A stretch of DNA of 64,000 bases from contig NZ_QCYJ01000005.1 of NCBI RefSeq assembly GCF_003123685.1, positions 648,905-712,904 of the forward strand, in the 5' to 3' direction. This stretch comes from Nocardia aurea. GTDB taxonomy: Bacteria; Actinomycetota; Actinomycetes; Mycobacteriales; Mycobacteriaceae. The translations under genes and the position numbers were made by a program. Below are positions 63,485 through 64,000 of this stretch, one piece after another (the first letter of the stretch is position 1; each line of letters opens with the position of its first letter). The notes under the pieces are model-generated. The model was given only the letters and a program-made list of their open reading frames with translations. It had not been told where the DNA came from and did no database searches.

Positions 63485-63857
63485 CGACTGGCTCCTTGTC
63501 CGGGATCAATACTGAGACGTCAACTAACGGCGGTTACCTCGTTGTCGGCGGCCGTGCCTGTCTCCGGCCGAGCGCGTGGGCCGCGGTGCCCGCGTTCACT
63601 AAGCAATCCCTACACCACGCGCGCCCGGATTCATCGCATTCGGAAGTGAGCGGCGTAGCGTTCAGCACCGGACGCGGCCGCGGACGACACCCGTTCGGAA
63701 CCCGGCGAAAATTGTCGAACTTGAGCGGAACAGACTCAACCTTTTGGACGTTGGACGGTGTGAACGCGGCATCGGAAAGCGGGCCGGGCTCGACGCCCGA
63801 TCCCGGGGCCGGGCCGTGTGAATGGACACCGTGAATCAATGACGTAGGAAGGTGCTC
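63485..63857 (+). promoter_or_regulatory. clpB control region
   Basis: This 373-bp region has no supported gene. It holds a HAIR-like site (63720-63740, listed separately) 118 bp upstream of clpB and the ribosome site GGAAGG (63847-63852). Confidence 0.6.
63720..63740. promoter_or_regulatory. HAIR-like element (HspR operator) upstream of clpB
   Basis: CTTGAGC-N7-ACTCAAC matches the HAIR consensus CTTGAGT-N7-ACTCAAG at 12 of 14 positions with exact spacing. clpB is a known HspR target in other actinobacteria. Confidence 0.85.
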
Positions 63858-64000
63858 GTGGACTCGTTCAATCCCACCACCAAGACCCAGGCGGCTTTGA
63901 CCGCCGCTTTGCAGGCGGCTTCGGCCGCGGGTAATCCGGAGATTCGTCCGGCGCATTTGCTGGTGGCGTTGCTGGATCAGACCGACGGCATCGCCGCCCC
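63858..64000 (+). CDS. clpB: ATP-dependent disaggregase ClpB, N-terminal part
   Basis: Only 47 codons lie in the window. They start at GTG behind GGAAGG and read MDSFNPTTKTQAALTAALQA, then RPAHLLVALLDQTDG, the first half of the Clp_N repeat that opens ClpB. The gene continues past the window's end. ClpB works with DnaK/DnaJ/GrpE to rescue aggregated proteins. The upstream HAIR site puts it under HspR, encoded 6.6 kb away. Confidence 0.92.
   Translation, partial: MDSFNPTTKTQAALTAALQAASAAGNPEIRPAHLLVALLDQTDGIAA

Noticed and set aside
61626..63509. 627-codon minus-strand frame suggesting a fusion of the MDR and LLM genes
   Set aside because: Its first half is an out-of-frame, Arg-rich reading of the MDR gene; the LLM enzyme starts at GTG 62537.

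Overview
The window is high-GC actinobacterial DNA, most probably from Nocardia or a close relative in the Mycobacteriales. Three things point there: frequent GTG starts, many TGATG/GTGA-type overlaps, and a gene set resembling the Mycobacterium tuberculosis Rv0321-Rv0385 neighbourhood. That set comprises dcd, udgA, an aspC-type aminotransferase, the EtfD-type Fe-S reductase (Rv0338c), the LuxR-type IniR (Rv0339c), iniB-iniA-iniC, dnaK-grpE-dnaJ-hspR, Rv0385-like globin-reductases and the start of clpB.

Layout. 1-2.7 kb: end of a sulfone/sulfonate sulfur-scavenging operon (sfnG, sfnB, FMN reductase, flavin reductase). 3.2 kb: tRNA-Gly(CCC). 3.6-6.4 kb: a tightly packed type VII secretion effector module with two WXG100 proteins, a 502-aa polymorphic toxin with a nuclease-like C-terminus, and a pentapeptide-repeat protein that is probably its immunity factor. 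6.7-10.1 kb: two secreted glycine-zipper proteins, a decayed alpha/beta-hydrolase pseudogene and a small ORF. 10.1-24.1 kb: PAP2 phosphatase, dcd, an XRE/TPR regulator with a divergent partner, an aminotransferase, a 6C small RNA, a YibE/F membrane protein with a natural polyhistidine start, a membrane Hsp70-like protein, UDP-glucose dehydrogenase, YdcF, a PASTA-like protein and a pair of acyl-CoA dehydrogenases. 24.2-34.7 kb: methyltransferase, hydrolase, a large etfD with a repetitive tail, a third glycine-zipper protein, an NRDE protein and two tandem secreted S1 proteases.

34.9-48.0 kb is the most distinctive region. A minus-strand operon (membrane Hsp70-like, LuxR-type ATPase regulator, truncated Hsp70-like) diverges from iniBAC, whose IniB is an unusually long glycine/alanine repeat protein followed by two dynamin-like GTPases. 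The 295-bp intergenic region carries repeated CCCCTAAT-type motifs that could bind the regulator. 48.2-52.7 kb: a HhH-GPD protein, a zinc alcohol dehydrogenase, and a DHA2 exporter with its divergent MarR regulator.

53.1-64.0 kb is the heat-shock region: dnaK-grpE-dnaJ-hspR behind a HAIR (HspR) operator, two type II flavohemoglobin-like proteins with a globin-less reductase paralogue between them, an LLM oxidoreductase with a zinc-less MDR enzyme, and the first 47 codons of clpB behind a second HAIR-like site. The genes therefore link envelope stress (ini system, membrane Hsp70-like proteins), protein-folding stress (HspR regulon), lipid-electron transfer (etfD, acyl-CoA dehydrogenases) and interbacterial antagonism (WXG100 toxin module).

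All functions are read by eye from motifs and synteny; no search was run.
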